Shown here: one piece after another, positions 30,988-40,800 of the stretch
Position numbering within the stretch: the first letter of the stretch is position 1
Layout: the number at the start of each line of letters is the position of its first letter
Source of the DNA: Trichomonas vaginalis G3
Taxonomy: Eukaryota; Parabasalia; Trichomonadida; Trichomonadidae
Length of the DNA stretch: 64,000 bases
Assembly: GCF_026262505.1 (NCBI RefSeq)
Contig: NC_067204.1
Span: forward strand, 2,637,797-2,701,796
Direction of reading: 5' to 3'
Program-made: the position numbers and the translations under genes
The notes under the pieces: generated by a model
Told to the model about the DNA's origin: nothing
Database searches by the model: none
Seen by the model: the letters and a program-made list of their open reading frames with translations, nothing else

Positions 30988-31406
30988 AGAACATTTCTGG
31001 GTCAATGTCAATGTTCTCTTCCTCTTTAGGAGCAAACACTGGTTTAGACTCTAAAATCTTTTTACCCAATTTACCTTGAACTTCAACTATCTTAGACTCA
31101 TAATATTCATAGTCGTCTGCTTTCTTTGGTTCATAAGGTATAACAAGTTTGTATGCTTTGCCTTCTTCGAGTTTTGAGAACTTTCTGTCAAAATTTTCTT
31201 TGACTGCTAACAAACCTTCTATGTCTAAGTCTTCAAATTTCGCACCATTTTTAGTCACAATAGCAAAACTTAACTGGTTCGATGTTCCAAACTTTGTCAA
31301 ATGTAGACTTTTCAAAATGGTAGAAGTAAACATTCAAATAAGCGAATGGGTCTAGTTCTTCTTTGACTTCTGTCATGTACTTGTTTACTGAGATGAATTT
31401 TGCCAT
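30988..31406 (-). pseudogene. Polinton 1 gene of unknown function next to the helicase, broken
   Basis: A start following the AT-rich leader at about 31407-31440 and an acidic C-terminus (PVFAPKEEENIDIDPEMF) are visible. The middle (SFAIVTKNGAKFEDLDIEG, KAYKLVIPY) looks beta-rich. Its place beside the helicase and its acidic tail recall single-stranded-DNA-binding proteins, but this is a guess. It is fossil, with about one break. Confidence 0.35.
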
Positions 31407-31441
31407 CTTTTCTATCGGATAAAAAAATATTTTTTTAAAAT

Positions 31442-32681
31442 TTACTCAGAAAAATTTTTCTTTGTATATACGCCGTTCTGAACATCTAAAAGATTTTTGA
31501 CATTTGCCAAGAATGTTCGTTTAGGACGCTGTCATATAACCATACTCTTGGCAATATTGTTTATATTCATCGTACAATGACCTTTCATCTAAACACTCAA
31601 AGTTAGTCTCATCTATAAACAGTTCATAAACACTCTTGGTTTGCTTCTAACAATGTTTGTCTTTCTTCGGTATGTGGAATTTGTCTTGGATTGAACTTTG
31701 AAATATCTAATGTCATGAAATATGAGAACAAGTGGTTTGTAAAAGTCAGATGTCAAAGTTTCTGACAAAGCGTCAAAATATTCTGTATCTTGCATATGAG
31801 AATCTGACGTTCTGACAACTACATATCTTCTGTCAGAACTTTCTAACTTCATCGAGAACAACATTGTTTGAAACCATGACGAAGTTTGCAACATTTTCAC
31901 AAACTCTTTGGTCTTTATATTTTCTTTCAACAACTCCAACTTTGTCTGTTATAAGACTCTTCAAAGCATCTGAGTTTAAAACTTTTGTTGTATCTATACT
32001 TTGAAGTTCGTTACATACTATAAGTTTCATATTCTCTATTGAAGAGTTAAATTTACCGCAGATGTTTTCTATGTTTGTCATATTAGGGTTCGAATAGCCC
32101 TCTAACAGTTTGCATAAGATATCTGTAAAGAAAGTGTTCTTACCTGTTCCTTGTTTTCCAATTATGATGAGAGCAGTTTTCATTTTTAGCACTTGGATGT
32201 TGTAAGATGTTTGCAAACCAACATAAGATATACTCATAAACCTTTTCGTTTCCATTGCATATAATTTCTTTGACATGGTCTAACCAAGCTTCTATAATAT
32301 TTTCTTTCCATTCTACTTGTTCGTATTTATATCCAGTGAAGATAGAATAGAAGTTTGGAGAAGGTGTATAAAACTTTATACCTCGAACTGAAAAATCTTC
32401 AAGTTTTGACAATAAAGATATCCCAAGCATCTAACATCTTCATGCAACTTGTACGACTTTTATTTTCTTAAGTTTCTGTCTACATTCTTGTTCAGACACT
32501 ATTGTTGCTCTTGGTTTGTTAAAGACAACATCCCATTCTTTCATGACATAACATTCTGGGGCAGAGTCACATAAATGACTAAACGTTTCAAATTCTCGAC
32601 TGCTTTGTTATAGTCTCGAAATGGACACATATTTCTGAATGCTTGGAAGTCATAAAAATCTGAAACATCTATTCTGTACAT
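31442..32681 (-). pseudogene. Polinton 1 superfamily 3 (D5-like) helicase, broken
   Basis: It starts MYRIDVSDFYDFQAF after an AT-rich leader. The readable ATPase core has ALIIIGKQGTGKNTFFTDIL (Walker A), MKLIVCNEL (Walker B) and ANFVMVSNN (motif C asparagine), the order of SF3 helicases of the D5/phage type that unwind DNA during replication. No counterpart is seen in the visible part of Polinton 2. It is fossil, broken a few times. Confidence 0.75.
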
Positions 32682-32711
32682 TTTTATAAAAATAAAAAAA
32701 ATATTTTTTTT

Positions 32712-33391
32712 ATTCTTGACTTTGTTGTTCCATTTGTTTGCATTTGTTTGTTCTTGAGCTATTTGTTGTTGAAGTTGTTCTTGTAGTACAATACTTTCAC
32801 CAGTTGCATCTTCCAATTCGAAACTTTCTGCCGTCATTGACAAATACATAGGACATAAAAGTTTTACAGGAACAAAGTTTGCGTCAACTAAGGTTAAGTT
32901 TATGTTTGCTAAAGTGTTTGAGTTTACTAAAGCTGAAAACTCTGCATTCGAATGAACAATAGGCAAACCAGCAGAGAAAGTGTTGTTTATACGCATGAGT
33001 ATCTTTTGGTCATAGTAGTTTCTGTCGACATTCGAATAGCACTTTGAACCTAAGTTTGAAACAATATATAAAATAGGTGTACTTAAAGTCAATGGAACAG
33101 ACATTCCTTGTATGACACCTTTCCTGTTATAGGAAACTGTTGGTAGTAAAAACCAGATATAAGTTTTGTATTATAGCTCATATCGTTTATACTAAACTCA
33201 GTCGGACATCCAAACATAATGAAACCTGCTCTAGTTGCAGCACATGTTACATCCGTCCTTAAAGTATTAAATAAGTCAACAAAACCTGTTGGTGGTATAT
33301 CTGAGTAAGTATCTTCAAAGAAGTATTTTTTACCATTCACAACAACAAAGTCTTCTGGTGTCAAAAGAGCAAAACAGGCTTTAGTCGTCAT
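32712..33391 (-). pseudogene. Polinton 1 minor-capsid-type gene, broken
   Basis: The readable parts (ACFALLTPEDFVVVNGKKYF, TLANINLTLVDANFVPVKLL, MYLSMTAESFELED) are beta-rich and end in a Gln-rich tail. Its position between helicase and capsid genes and its composition suggest a penton or minor capsid protein. No family signature is certain. It is fossil, with about one break. Confidence 0.4.
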
Positions 33392-33509
33392 CGTGTTTTA
33401 AGGTCAGTTTACAATATCGTCCTTGAGGACTTTGTAAGTTTGTTGTTATAGAATTATATGACTCAGGGTTTTTAGTCGTAATAGTATAAACCACTATGTC
33501 TTCTGCCAT
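33381..33509 (-). CDS. Small 42-residue protein overlapping the next gene
   Basis: MAEDIVVYTITTKNPESYNS opens a short frame that ends in HDDD and overlaps the following ATG at 33391 by about 11 bases. It may be a separate tiny gene or the damaged N-terminal part of the neighbour. I cannot tell. Confidence 0.3.
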   Translation of the reverse strand: MAEDIVVYTITTKNPESYNSITTNLQSPQGRYCKLTLKHDDD

Positions 33510-33549
33510 TTTTACTTAGCAAGTAAATTTTAATGAAATGTTGTGGTCG

Positions 33550-34053
33550 TCAAATATTTTTATGACGTCTGGGAAAACTATATTTTAAGTTCAACGTTTC
33601 ACCTCCTTTCATAACGTATATCTTGTCAATGACATTGTATGAAACACCACAGCAAGCAATGTCGGGTTCTATTTCTTTGATGTTTATATCGTCTGCCTCT
33701 GTCAAAAGTTTCAATAGTTCTTTCAAAATTTCATGAGGTGCGATGACATATGAGTTCACTTTTACAGGGTTGTGCTCAACCAAGTTTAACATTAGACCTA
33801 AAGCTTGACAAATCTTCTCCTGAGTTTTAAGCTTATCTTTCAGTTGCATGTAGTCGTTTCGAATATCTGCAACAGAACTTAAGTCTCTGCTAACTTCAGG
33901 ATATGTTGGTTGTTCTTTTACAGGAACTATTGTTATACCATCTTCGTCTTCGTATGGTTTCCCCACTTCAACATCTCTGTCTTTGACATTGACAACAACA
34001 CTTTGACTGTTTGTTTGAGTTGGTGAATTTAACTTCACATCTGCCATCGCCAT
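33550..34053 (-). CDS. Polinton 1 protein homologous to the 59585-60256 gene of Polinton 2
   Basis: The frame extends further only through a GTG, so I use the ATG at 34053 (167 residues). A true start further upstream in another frame cannot be excluded. The C-terminal ~70 residues (VIAPHEILKELLKLLTEADD, CCGVSYNVIDKIYVMKGG) align with LPYESLIHIIAILCDVQDSD and CCGTVAKINPIKDISTI in the Polinton 2 gene, including the CCG motif. The N-terminal part is low-complexity. Both lie downstream of their capsid genes, so a virion role is likely, but no function is known. Confidence 0.5.
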   Translation of the reverse strand: MAMADVKLNSPTQTNSQSVVVNVKDRDVEVGKPYEDEDGITIVPVKEQPTYPEVSRDLSSVADIRNDYMQLKDKLKTQEKICQALGLMLNLVEHNPVKVNSYVIAPHEILKELLKLLTEADDINIKEIEPDIACCGVSYNVIDKIYVMKGGETLNLKYSFPRRHKNI

Positions 34054-34117
34054 TAAACCTTTTTGAAACACTTACGCTTCTATTTTTCGGAAATGACATT
34101 TTACTTAGAATAAAAAG

Positions 34118-34450
34118 ATGGACGTATTCGAGTATCTCTTCGAATTGAAGCAGAACAAAGTTTACACACACAAACAATACAAGTTCATTGACAGAGTAGT
34201 TCTTTACACAAAACAATGGAAAATGTTATAGAATAGCAGTCTTTGCTGAACCTAAATATTTTCATAAAGCAAAGAAAGTTGGTATAACTGAAATGGTGAA
34301 AGTTCTTGAAGCAGACAAAAATATAACAACAAAACTTACAGATATTTCTAAAGGAAAGTTTTTAATACAATACTATGTTAAGACTGGCGTACTGTCAATA
34401 TTTGACGGAGAGAAGTCAGTTCAAGAACAACTTACTGACCTGCTGCCAAA
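34118..34450 (+). pseudogene. Small plus-strand Polinton 1 gene, broken
   Basis: It starts MDVFEYLFELKQNKVYTHKQ after TTTTACTTAGAATAAAAAG. The later readable part holds GKFLIQYYVKTGVLSIFDGE. No family is recognised. It overlaps the end of the capsid gene on the other strand. It is fossil. Confidence 0.35.
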
Positions 34451-36042
34451 ATCTGCTCGATGGAAGCTGTCGTTATGCCAATCTGAGGAGCCCCAGCAGG
34501 TTTCATCGAACGAATCTTCAAAAGAGCATCTTCCGTGAAAAGTGCTATTGGTTTTGTAAACTTCTTTGCTCTCAATTCATCTGGACCGTCTCTGTCCACA
34601 GTATATTGTATTTGTACAGTACCAACAGTTGAAATACCACCCATAAAGTCTTCTGAGTCAGCAAATGGAATGCCAAGCCAAAAGTTTGAACGGTCCTCCA
34701 TTTGTATATTGAGTTTTTTTGACCTCCTGTATGAGTCCATACTTTCACATATGGCATAATAGAACTTTGCATTTCAGGGTTTTATGGTTGTTGTGAAGTT
34801 GTTGTTAAAGTTCATAGCATCTAATGTCAAGTTGTATGACCTCATATCCTCAACTGTAGAATATTCTTCTCTTGGATAATATTTGCCATCTATGTTTATA
34901 TGATATTTAATACCGGGGTTGTAGAAACAAGAATAGTCATTTATAGTTCGTCTGAACAGTAACAAACATAGTATCTGCATGTTTCATTGCAGTTGTTAAG
35001 GCAATATCTGTTCTTGCACCTGGGTCAGCACTTTGGTTTCCAACTTCACCTGCAAAGTCTTTGACAGATATTTGGTGTATAGGGAACATAAGTGGAACTG
35101 CAATATATTTGGCAGCTAAAGCATTTGAAATATCTGGGTCCAACATATAGACTGCAAGTCTGCTTTCTATTACTCTTGCATTCAAACTTTTCGCATGTGA
35201 ACTTAACTGGGTCCCAAGCAGTTCCAGCAGCATTGAAATAATAGTTTACTTCATTGTTGAAGTTTGAGAAACCAAAGTCTAAGTCAACTTTGTCTTTGCA
35301 AAAGTCGGCGAATGATTTTATTTGTTCCTATTACGTCTGTAAGAGTGAATGGGTCTTGTGTTGGTGCAATGACTAAGTTATTTTTGCTTGGAGTAAGTTC
35401 GATAGAAATTTTTCCTGCCCAGTTTGGCAAGTATCTTAAAAACCTGAAGATGAGGAAAGATGACAAAGGAACTCTAAGTTTCAGTTTTACTTTAGTGGCA
35501 GCATTTCCATCTGAACCAGAAAGGTTAACATAAACTCCTGGAACGTTAGGGTCAAGTCTTCTTATTTTCTCAATATTTGCATACTGGTCTGTTTGTTCTC
35601 TAGCTTGTGGTTGTACTGAGTTTCTCAAAGCGAACCATTCATAGTTTGCCCATGTTACTGTTTGAACTAAGTCAGAGTTAGAATATATCTTATATCCCAT
35701 GAAAACTTCTGGAGCATATTGGTATCCGACATAGAAAATTCCATTGCAACCTTTCTTGTCAGACAACTTGGCAGAAGGTTTTATTTCAATGTCTTGTTCC
35801 ACGTATAAGAATGAGTTGTCAATAGAAATAATATGAAACCTGTCGCAAGCAATATCTACTGTTGTTGAAGAACCTTCTCCAAACTCACCTACGTTTCCAT
35901 AAGAAACAGCAGTTGTATATTCGTAAGTTCCAGGAACTATTTCTGACCTTCTAATGGCATTGTCGCATTCGTTATACCATTCGGAAACATTTCCGTTCAT
36001 GGCATCCAAAACTGTTGGCGTTATATTCTGAGCGGCGTACAT
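34432..36042 (-). pseudogene. Polinton 1 major capsid protein (double-jelly-roll type), broken
   Basis: It starts MYAAQNITPTVLDAMNGNVS after TATTTTTACCCAT. Readable beta-rich parts include RVPLSSFLIFRFLRYLPNWA followed by GKISIELTPSKNNLVIAPTQ. These match in pattern the DDYPKSFGEIILKYYVFRDT block of the Polinton 2 capsid at 62132-63772. Later parts have GIPFADSEDFMGGISTVGTV. Gene size and position fit the major capsid protein. It is fossil, broken several times. Confidence 0.68.
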
Positions 36043-36109
36043 TTCATATGGGTAAAAATATAGAATAGTTGGATTTATATATCATAATAGAACCCACTCG
36101 GACCAAGCT

Positions 36110-39100
36110 TTACTTTGTTCTACTCTTCTTCTTTGGTGTCGCTTTTGGTAACTTGCCCTCTGCTTCAAGTTGTTGCATCTTTGCCTCATGTTCACCTAGT
36201 ATGTTGTAAATTTCCCATGTTCTTTTTGCCTTTGGGCTCTGGTCGCCCATCTCAGGTAACCTATATCCTAGAAAGATTTTGTCATAGTTTGTATTTGAGT
36301 CTTCGCGTATTGTTTGCATGACTCTTTCCTGAGTTTCCGGTTCAAGCTCTTCAAACAGAGCTTGTCCATATGGAATAAGCTCGTTTCCAAATATATGTTT
36401 TTGTAGCCATTCTGGTTTTCTTTCCATGTTACCAACAATATCTTTTGTGAATGGGAAAGCTTTTACCCAATGTTTCAGTCTTGCGTCATTTATTTTTTTC
36501 CATTTTATTTTGTCAAGGAACATGTTTTTCAATACTAACATTTCATTTGGTACTGTCCATTTGAGTTTTCTTAAATATTCATCCCTTCTCGGTTCATTGT
36601 CTGCAAAGTAAGTTTTTATGACATTTTGTAAACTTTCGTTTGCAAGGTCATGTACAATAGGTTCTCTTCCTTCTCTCTCCCTAACTTTCTTTCTAAACTC
36701 TTCACCAAATATACCATCTCTATGGTTCTGTGTAGTTCTTTGAGATAAATGTTCTAGAACGTCAGGTGTTATATTTCCATCAGCCATGTTCATTTCATAC
36801 TGGTTCAAAATATCTGCATCTTTCATATCTTTCAATGGCATTAAAGCCGCGCTGAAAATACCAGCTACATCTGGTTCACCATTCACTTCCATTGCGTCTA
36901 CAACTTCTTGGAATTGTGGTTGTAAGTTTATGAACCACCTATCCGGATTAGCTTTATGACCCCATCTCATTGTAGTTCCATCGTCTGCAGAAACAAAAGT
37001 AGGTTTGTTTCCATATTGGCTAGGTTCTGAATGAACTTTAAACAATGTTTCATTTCTATATGTTTTGTTGAAATTTAACCTTTTATTTTCACCGAGTTCA
37101 TCCAAAGATTGAACGTTATATGCTCGTAAGTAAAAAGGATTGTTGTATTTGTGTACATTATCTTTCAGTACTTCCATTCTATGCTGGATATTTTCATCTG
37201 ATGTTGGAGTCTTTTGTATGTCGGCGAACATTTTTCGATATTCTTCTACTATGTCAGCTGAATTTTTTTTTGACTCTTGGAAAGATTCCATATTCTCCGC
37301 ATACTCTTGTTGAGGGTCAAGATTTTTCGGCTGTTCCAAATCTTCATCTAGTTCTGTGAAGTTAGTTTCCAAAGGAGGGACTTGTTCGTTTCCTTCAGGC
37401 TCTTCTAGCTGTTGTTGCTGAACTATTTCTTCCATGTCTGGTTGTATCTGAACTTCTTCCTGTGGAGTTTCTTGTACCTCATCTGCTGGCATTTCATATA
37501 TTCCGAGACCGTTTTTAAAAAGTTCCCTATCTAAGTCATCCGGACTCATAAACCTTTCTTCTTTCGTTCCGTCTCTATTTTTTACGCGTTTCATGAAGAG
37601 AGTTGAATTATCATTTAGCTCTGACACCAAATATCTCGGAGTAAATTCAGTCATGTCATTTGGATGATATGCTATTAAATCATATCCCTTAGCGAGCTTG
37701 TATTTTCCAGGTTTGAAATTATATCCCATTTGGTGCTGAACCATAAAGCTAAATAGGTTCGGGTCAGTATTTCCTTCCTTGAACTTTCTAATAGCTTCTT
37801 TATATCTGTCACTAAAGTCAAGAGTATCTGGGTAACCATAGTCTTCCTTAAGCATTTTTAAGAATTCTTGGTTTCCTTGTTCTCTACTTCTTTTATGTCC
37901 TTGCTCTGTTTGTGGTGCAGTGTTTTGAACTGTTGGTTGTGGTGCAGTGTTTTGAACTGTTGGTTGTGGTGCAGTGTTTTGAACTGTTGGTTGTGGTGCA
38001 GTGTTTTGAACTGTTGGTTGTGGTGTTGGTTGTTGTGTTGGTTGTTGTGTTGGTTGTTGTGTTGGTTTTGGTGCATGCCTGTGTCTGTGTCCATGTGACG
38101 ATGTAAATGTTTTAGGTAGTCCTGGTGCAGGTGCTTCTCTTGGAGGGTTTGGTGGTATATAAGTTCCACCAGCTGGCACATATGTTCCATCTGCAGCATA
38201 ATGTCCTACCTGACTTTTCGTTCTTAAGAAAGCATTTACTAGGTCTGTTTTGGTCTGTTGTAACTCTTTTTCTTGACTTTCCACAACAGTTGCTCTAACG
38301 GCGTCATAGGCACTTTGAACTGCCTGTCTCGTTGCTGCATCTGTTATTTTCGTCATATTTTGTGCTACTTCTCTTAACTCTTTGTCGAAACCTTCAGACT
38401 TCAGTTTCTTTCCAGATGAGAAGTCGTTCACTAGTTTCACCTTACTATGAAGAGCTTCGAAGGCGTTCTTAAAGTCAGCATTCATTAAAGCTTCATTTGA
38501 ACTGTCTTCATCCGCTTGTATTTTTGTCCTTATTGACCCTATAAGTTGGGCTGCTTTAGCGTTGGCTTGGGCATCTAACCAGTCATTATTAGCTTTTATA
38601 TATTCTGCGCTTTTCATTGCCTTTTGCATGGCTGCGTCGTTATTTTTACTTTCTTGTGCTAAGTTTTCATACTGTACGGTTTGGTTTTGCAACTGTAAAA
38701 GTTTTTCTGCCTTTACATTTGCTTCAACTTCTTTTTTATACTCATCGCTATCCATATATGTCTTCAGGGCTTTTTGTTTTATCTCTTCATCTTTCAGTAC
38801 TTTATATTGAGTAGTATGGTTTTTCAAATTTATAACATCTTGTTCCATTTTTGCTACTTCTGCTGCTTTTTCTGACACTTTTTTCGCATATTCCTCTGTA
38901 CTTAGTTCTTTCAGTTGTTCTTCTTTCTTCTTTTTCTCTACGTTTAACTCATTGAGTTTCTTTGTGTGTCTGTCATATTCTAGTTTCTTTTCGTTTTCAC
39001 TTATTTGTTTCTGTATGTCTATGTTTGACTTTTTGACATCTGTTATTTGATTTTTGAGTGAACTCAAATTCATTTGACTTTGAGGGTTATAGGCTGTTCC

Positions 39101-39331
39101 GTCTGCAGCTCCACCATAGCCTGCCATTTTCGCTAAAAGTGCCGCTCTTAAACCTCCACTCTGTGCACCAATAACTCGGTTTAAAAGCATAGGGTTGCTT
39201 GACATTTGTTGCAACATAGTGGGGTCATTCATAATTTGTTGTTGCAACTGTTGTTGTGGTGTTAGTTTTACTATTGGATGTTTCAATGCTCTCTTCCTCT
39301 TACGTATATTCTTACGTAGCTTACGTGGCAT
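36110..39331 (-). CDS. Large coiled-coil Polinton 1 protein with basic N-terminus and Pro/Gln repeats
   Basis: The 1073-residue protein starts MPRKLRKNIRKRKRALKHPI, a strongly basic head. A helical, charged coiled-coil part (residues about 90-370) follows, then a Pro-rich linker with four tandem PQPTVQNTA-type units preceded by PTQQ repeats (about residues 420-475). A long C-terminal domain carries polar, acidic stretches. It is open throughout and is the largest gene of the element. The basic head could contact DNA inside the particle. A role as internal virion or scaffold protein is inference, and no family is recognised. Confidence 0.65.
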   Translation of the reverse strand: MPRKLRKNIRKRKRALKHPIVKLTPQQQLQQQIMNDPTMLQQMSSNPMLLNRVIGAQSGGLRAALLAKMAGYGGAADGTAYNPQSQMNLSSLKNQITDVKKSNIDIQKQISENEKKLEYDRHTKKLNELNVEKKKKEEQLKELSTEEYAKKVSEKAAEVAKMEQDVINLKNHTTQYKVLKDEEIKQKALKTYMDSDEYKKEVEANVKAEKLLQLQNQTVQYENLAQESKNNDAAMQKAMKSAEYIKANNDWLDAQANAKAAQLIGSIRTKIQADEDSSNEALMNADFKNAFEALHSKVKLVNDFSSGKKLKSEGFDKELREVAQNMTKITDAATRQAVQSAYDAVRATVVESQEKELQQTKTDLVNAFLRTKSQVGHYAADGTYVPAGGTYIPPNPPREAPAPGLPKTFTSSHGHRHRHAPKPTQQPTQQPTQQPTPQPTVQNTAPQPTVQNTAPQPTVQNTAPQPTVQNTAPQTEQGHKRSREQGNQEFLKMLKEDYGYPDTLDFSDRYKEAIRKFKEGNTDPNLFSFMVQHQMGYNFKPGKYKLAKGYDLIAYHPNDMTEFTPRYLVSELNDNSTLFMKRVKNRDGTKEERFMSPDDLDRELFKNGLGIYEMPADEVQETPQEEVQIQPDMEEIVQQQQLEEPEGNEQVPPLETNFTELDEDLEQPKNLDPQQEYAENMESFQESKKNSADIVEEYRKMFADIQKTPTSDENIQHRMEVLKDNVHKYNNPFYLRAYNVQSLDELGENKRLNFNKTYRNETLFKVHSEPSQYGNKPTFVSADDGTTMRWGHKANPDRWFINLQPQFQEVVDAMEVNGEPDVAGIFSAALMPLKDMKDADILNQYEMNMADGNITPDVLEHLSQRTTQNHRDGIFGEEFRKKVREREGREPIVHDLANESLQNVIKTYFADNEPRRDEYLRKLKWTVPNEMLVLKNMFLDKIKWKKINDARLKHWVKAFPFTKDIVGNMERKPEWLQKHIFGNELIPYGQALFEELEPETQERVMQTIREDSNTNYDKIFLGYRLPEMGDQSPKAKRTWEIYNILGEHEAKMQQLEAEGKLPKATPKKKSRTK

Positions 39332-39792
39332 TTTAAGTGAAGTAAAAAACGGTTTTTGACAGATGTTTATATGACACTATTTGTTCAGCACAAAAAACTA
39401 CTCGGTCAAAGTGTTGTCAGTTTTGTAAAATAACCGTCCTATCTCATTCTATAAGGGGGAAAGGCTTCTCAAAGTATACTTCCTTGGAACGCCCGTAACT
39501 TTTCCTGTAGCGACGATAGACCCTTATTTGTCCGGACAAAGTTATACTATTTTGAGTGCTCTACAAAAAAGTCAACAGCGACGACTCTCAAAAACCGTTG
39601 TGTAAAAAGTTTTACCGTTGGACAAAAAAGTATATATAGAAAACAAAAAACGTTTATAGTTCATTCAATATTTGAGATGGAACGGTTTTCCAACGGTAAC
39701 TATTAAATAAAATAAAAAAATAGAGGGAGTCTCCGTTGACGAAAACGGTTCATCTCAAACTCTTATTTGAAAAAACAGTTTATTTTTGTCTA
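39332..39792. promoter_or_regulatory. Divergent intergenic region with AACGGT repeats
   Basis: The 460 bases between two divergent genes contain several AACGGT/ACCGTT words, such as GAACGGTTTTCCAACGGTAA near 39678-39700 and its parts near 39595 and 39730. A TATATATAG stretch lies near 39630. This looks like shared regulatory DNA for the 1073-residue gene and the terminal gene. No ORF is supported. Confidence 0.4.
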
Positions 39793-40695
39793 ATGGAAGC
39801 CAACGCTGTTAACCACAATTCAAACATTAACAATTCTCAACCGCTAACCAAAGCCAAAGCCCCACAACCTCCAAGAACCGGCACAGCGGTTAGAATAACC
39901 ACCAAAAAGTCTAACAGCGAATTAAGAGAAATTCTTCAACAAATTTGCTCTAAATATCTCAAAGACGCCGAAGAAAACACACAACCAGACGCTACATACA
40001 ATACTCAGTTCTGTGAAGTTCTGAACAAAGCAATTGCTAGTTCAATTGAACTTACTAAGACAATTCCAAATCCAATTGAGCTTAGCGATGTCTTAGTTCA
40101 GTATTTTCCAACATTTACTAAGCTTATAATGTTGAGAACTTTATACCAAGTTCGTCAAAATCTTCCTCGTTACATGCAACGGTCATTCGACAAGAGAATT
40201 GCTGAATTCCAAGTCTTTAGTTACGGATATGACGAAGATGAATACGTTGACGAGTTCGGAGACAACTGTACAAAATGGTTTGAATGTTATACGACAACAC
40301 AATTTGAATTCGACTTTCTCGAATTCAACGCAGCAACCATTCATATCATTGCTCTTTACCTTTCCGAACAACAACAAGACCTCGCAGATGGAGATGTTGT
40401 TACTGTCGTCATGGAAACTCCTGAACAATTCGGAAAAAAGAAGTCTCTAATTGCCAAATTCGTTCCAGGACATCAGCTTTTCCAACGCACAGAAGTCTTC
40501 TGTATTCCTGGAACTAAGTTCTTTGTCAGGAGCGAACGCAAAGAAAGATATAATGTGTCATTCAATTACACATTATATAATGTTTTCGACCCAGAAGAAG
40601 GCTTCTTCCCAGAAGCAATGGAGGAAGAAGAAGAGGAGGAGGAAATACAAAACTCTATCCAAGAAGAGTCCTCCGAATTCACACCAGAAGACTAA
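39793..40695 (+). CDS. Terminal Polinton 1 cargo gene, 300 residues with acidic tail, unknown function
   Basis: The frame continues upstream only to a TTG codon, so I start at the ATG at 39793, just after GTTTATTTTTGTCTA. The first ~50 residues are low-complexity (Asn, Pro, Lys). A mixed alpha/beta domain follows, with EVFCIPGTKFFVRS near residue 245, and the end carries eight glutamates in a row. It is open, lies directly inside the right terminus, and mirrors the open methyltransferase at the other end. No family is recognised. Confidence 0.6.
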   Translation: MEANAVNHNSNINNSQPLTKAKAPQPPRTGTAVRITTKKSNSELREILQQICSKYLKDAEENTQPDATYNTQFCEVLNKAIASSIELTKTIPNPIELSDVLVQYFPTFTKLIMLRTLYQVRQNLPRYMQRSFDKRIAEFQVFSYGYDEDEYVDEFGDNCTKWFECYTTTQFEFDFLEFNAATIHIIALYLSEQQQDLADGDVVTVVMETPEQFGKKKSLIAKFVPGHQLFQRTEVFCIPGTKFFVRSERKERYNVSFNYTLYNVFDPEEGFFPEAMEEEEEEEEIQNSIQEESSEFTPED

Positions 40696-40726
40696 CAATT
40701 TTCCGAATAAAAACTTCATTTATACT

Positions 40727-40800
40727 AAACATCTTCGGGGCTAGAAGGGGCGCAGCCCCTGGAAGCCCCACTACCTTTTTTTTTTTTTTTTTTTTTTTTT
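40727..40800. repeat. Right end of Polinton 1: hairpin inverted repeat plus T-tract
   Basis: The 49-base inverted repeat (40727-40775) matches 15278-15326 at both flanks. Its central 13 bases form GGGGC-TGC-GCCCC on the reverse strand, where the left copy has GGCAC-TTC-GTGCC. Twenty-five T residues (40776-40800) follow and abut the host block. Confidence 0.88.

Larger units (their letters stand above)
15256..40800. mobile_element. Polinton/Maverick element 1, old and broken
   Basis: A 25.5-kb element with inverted ends carries the Polinton gene set: integrase, family B DNA polymerase, FtsK/A32-type packaging ATPase, SF3 helicase and a double-jelly-roll-type capsid gene. It also has fibre, adenine methyltransferase, HNH and KilA-N genes. 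Most replication and capsid genes are broken (of the order of 20 breaks in all). Several accessory genes remain open: methyltransferase, HNH, two KilA-N genes, the 1073-residue protein and the terminal acidic-tail gene. It is clearly older than element 2. No target-site duplication is recognisable. Confidence 0.9.

Noticed and set aside
37868-38106. Plus-strand frames rich in Cys/Leu/Trp or Val across the repeat region of the 1073-residue gene
   Set aside because: They are opposite-strand shadows of the PQPTVQNTA tandem repeats.
39793-40695. Possible ADP-ribosyltransferase, because EVFCIPGTKFFVRS looks like the end of that fold
   Set aside because: The arginine and Ser-Thr-Ser motifs expected earlier are not visible. 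The resemblance is too short to support a call.
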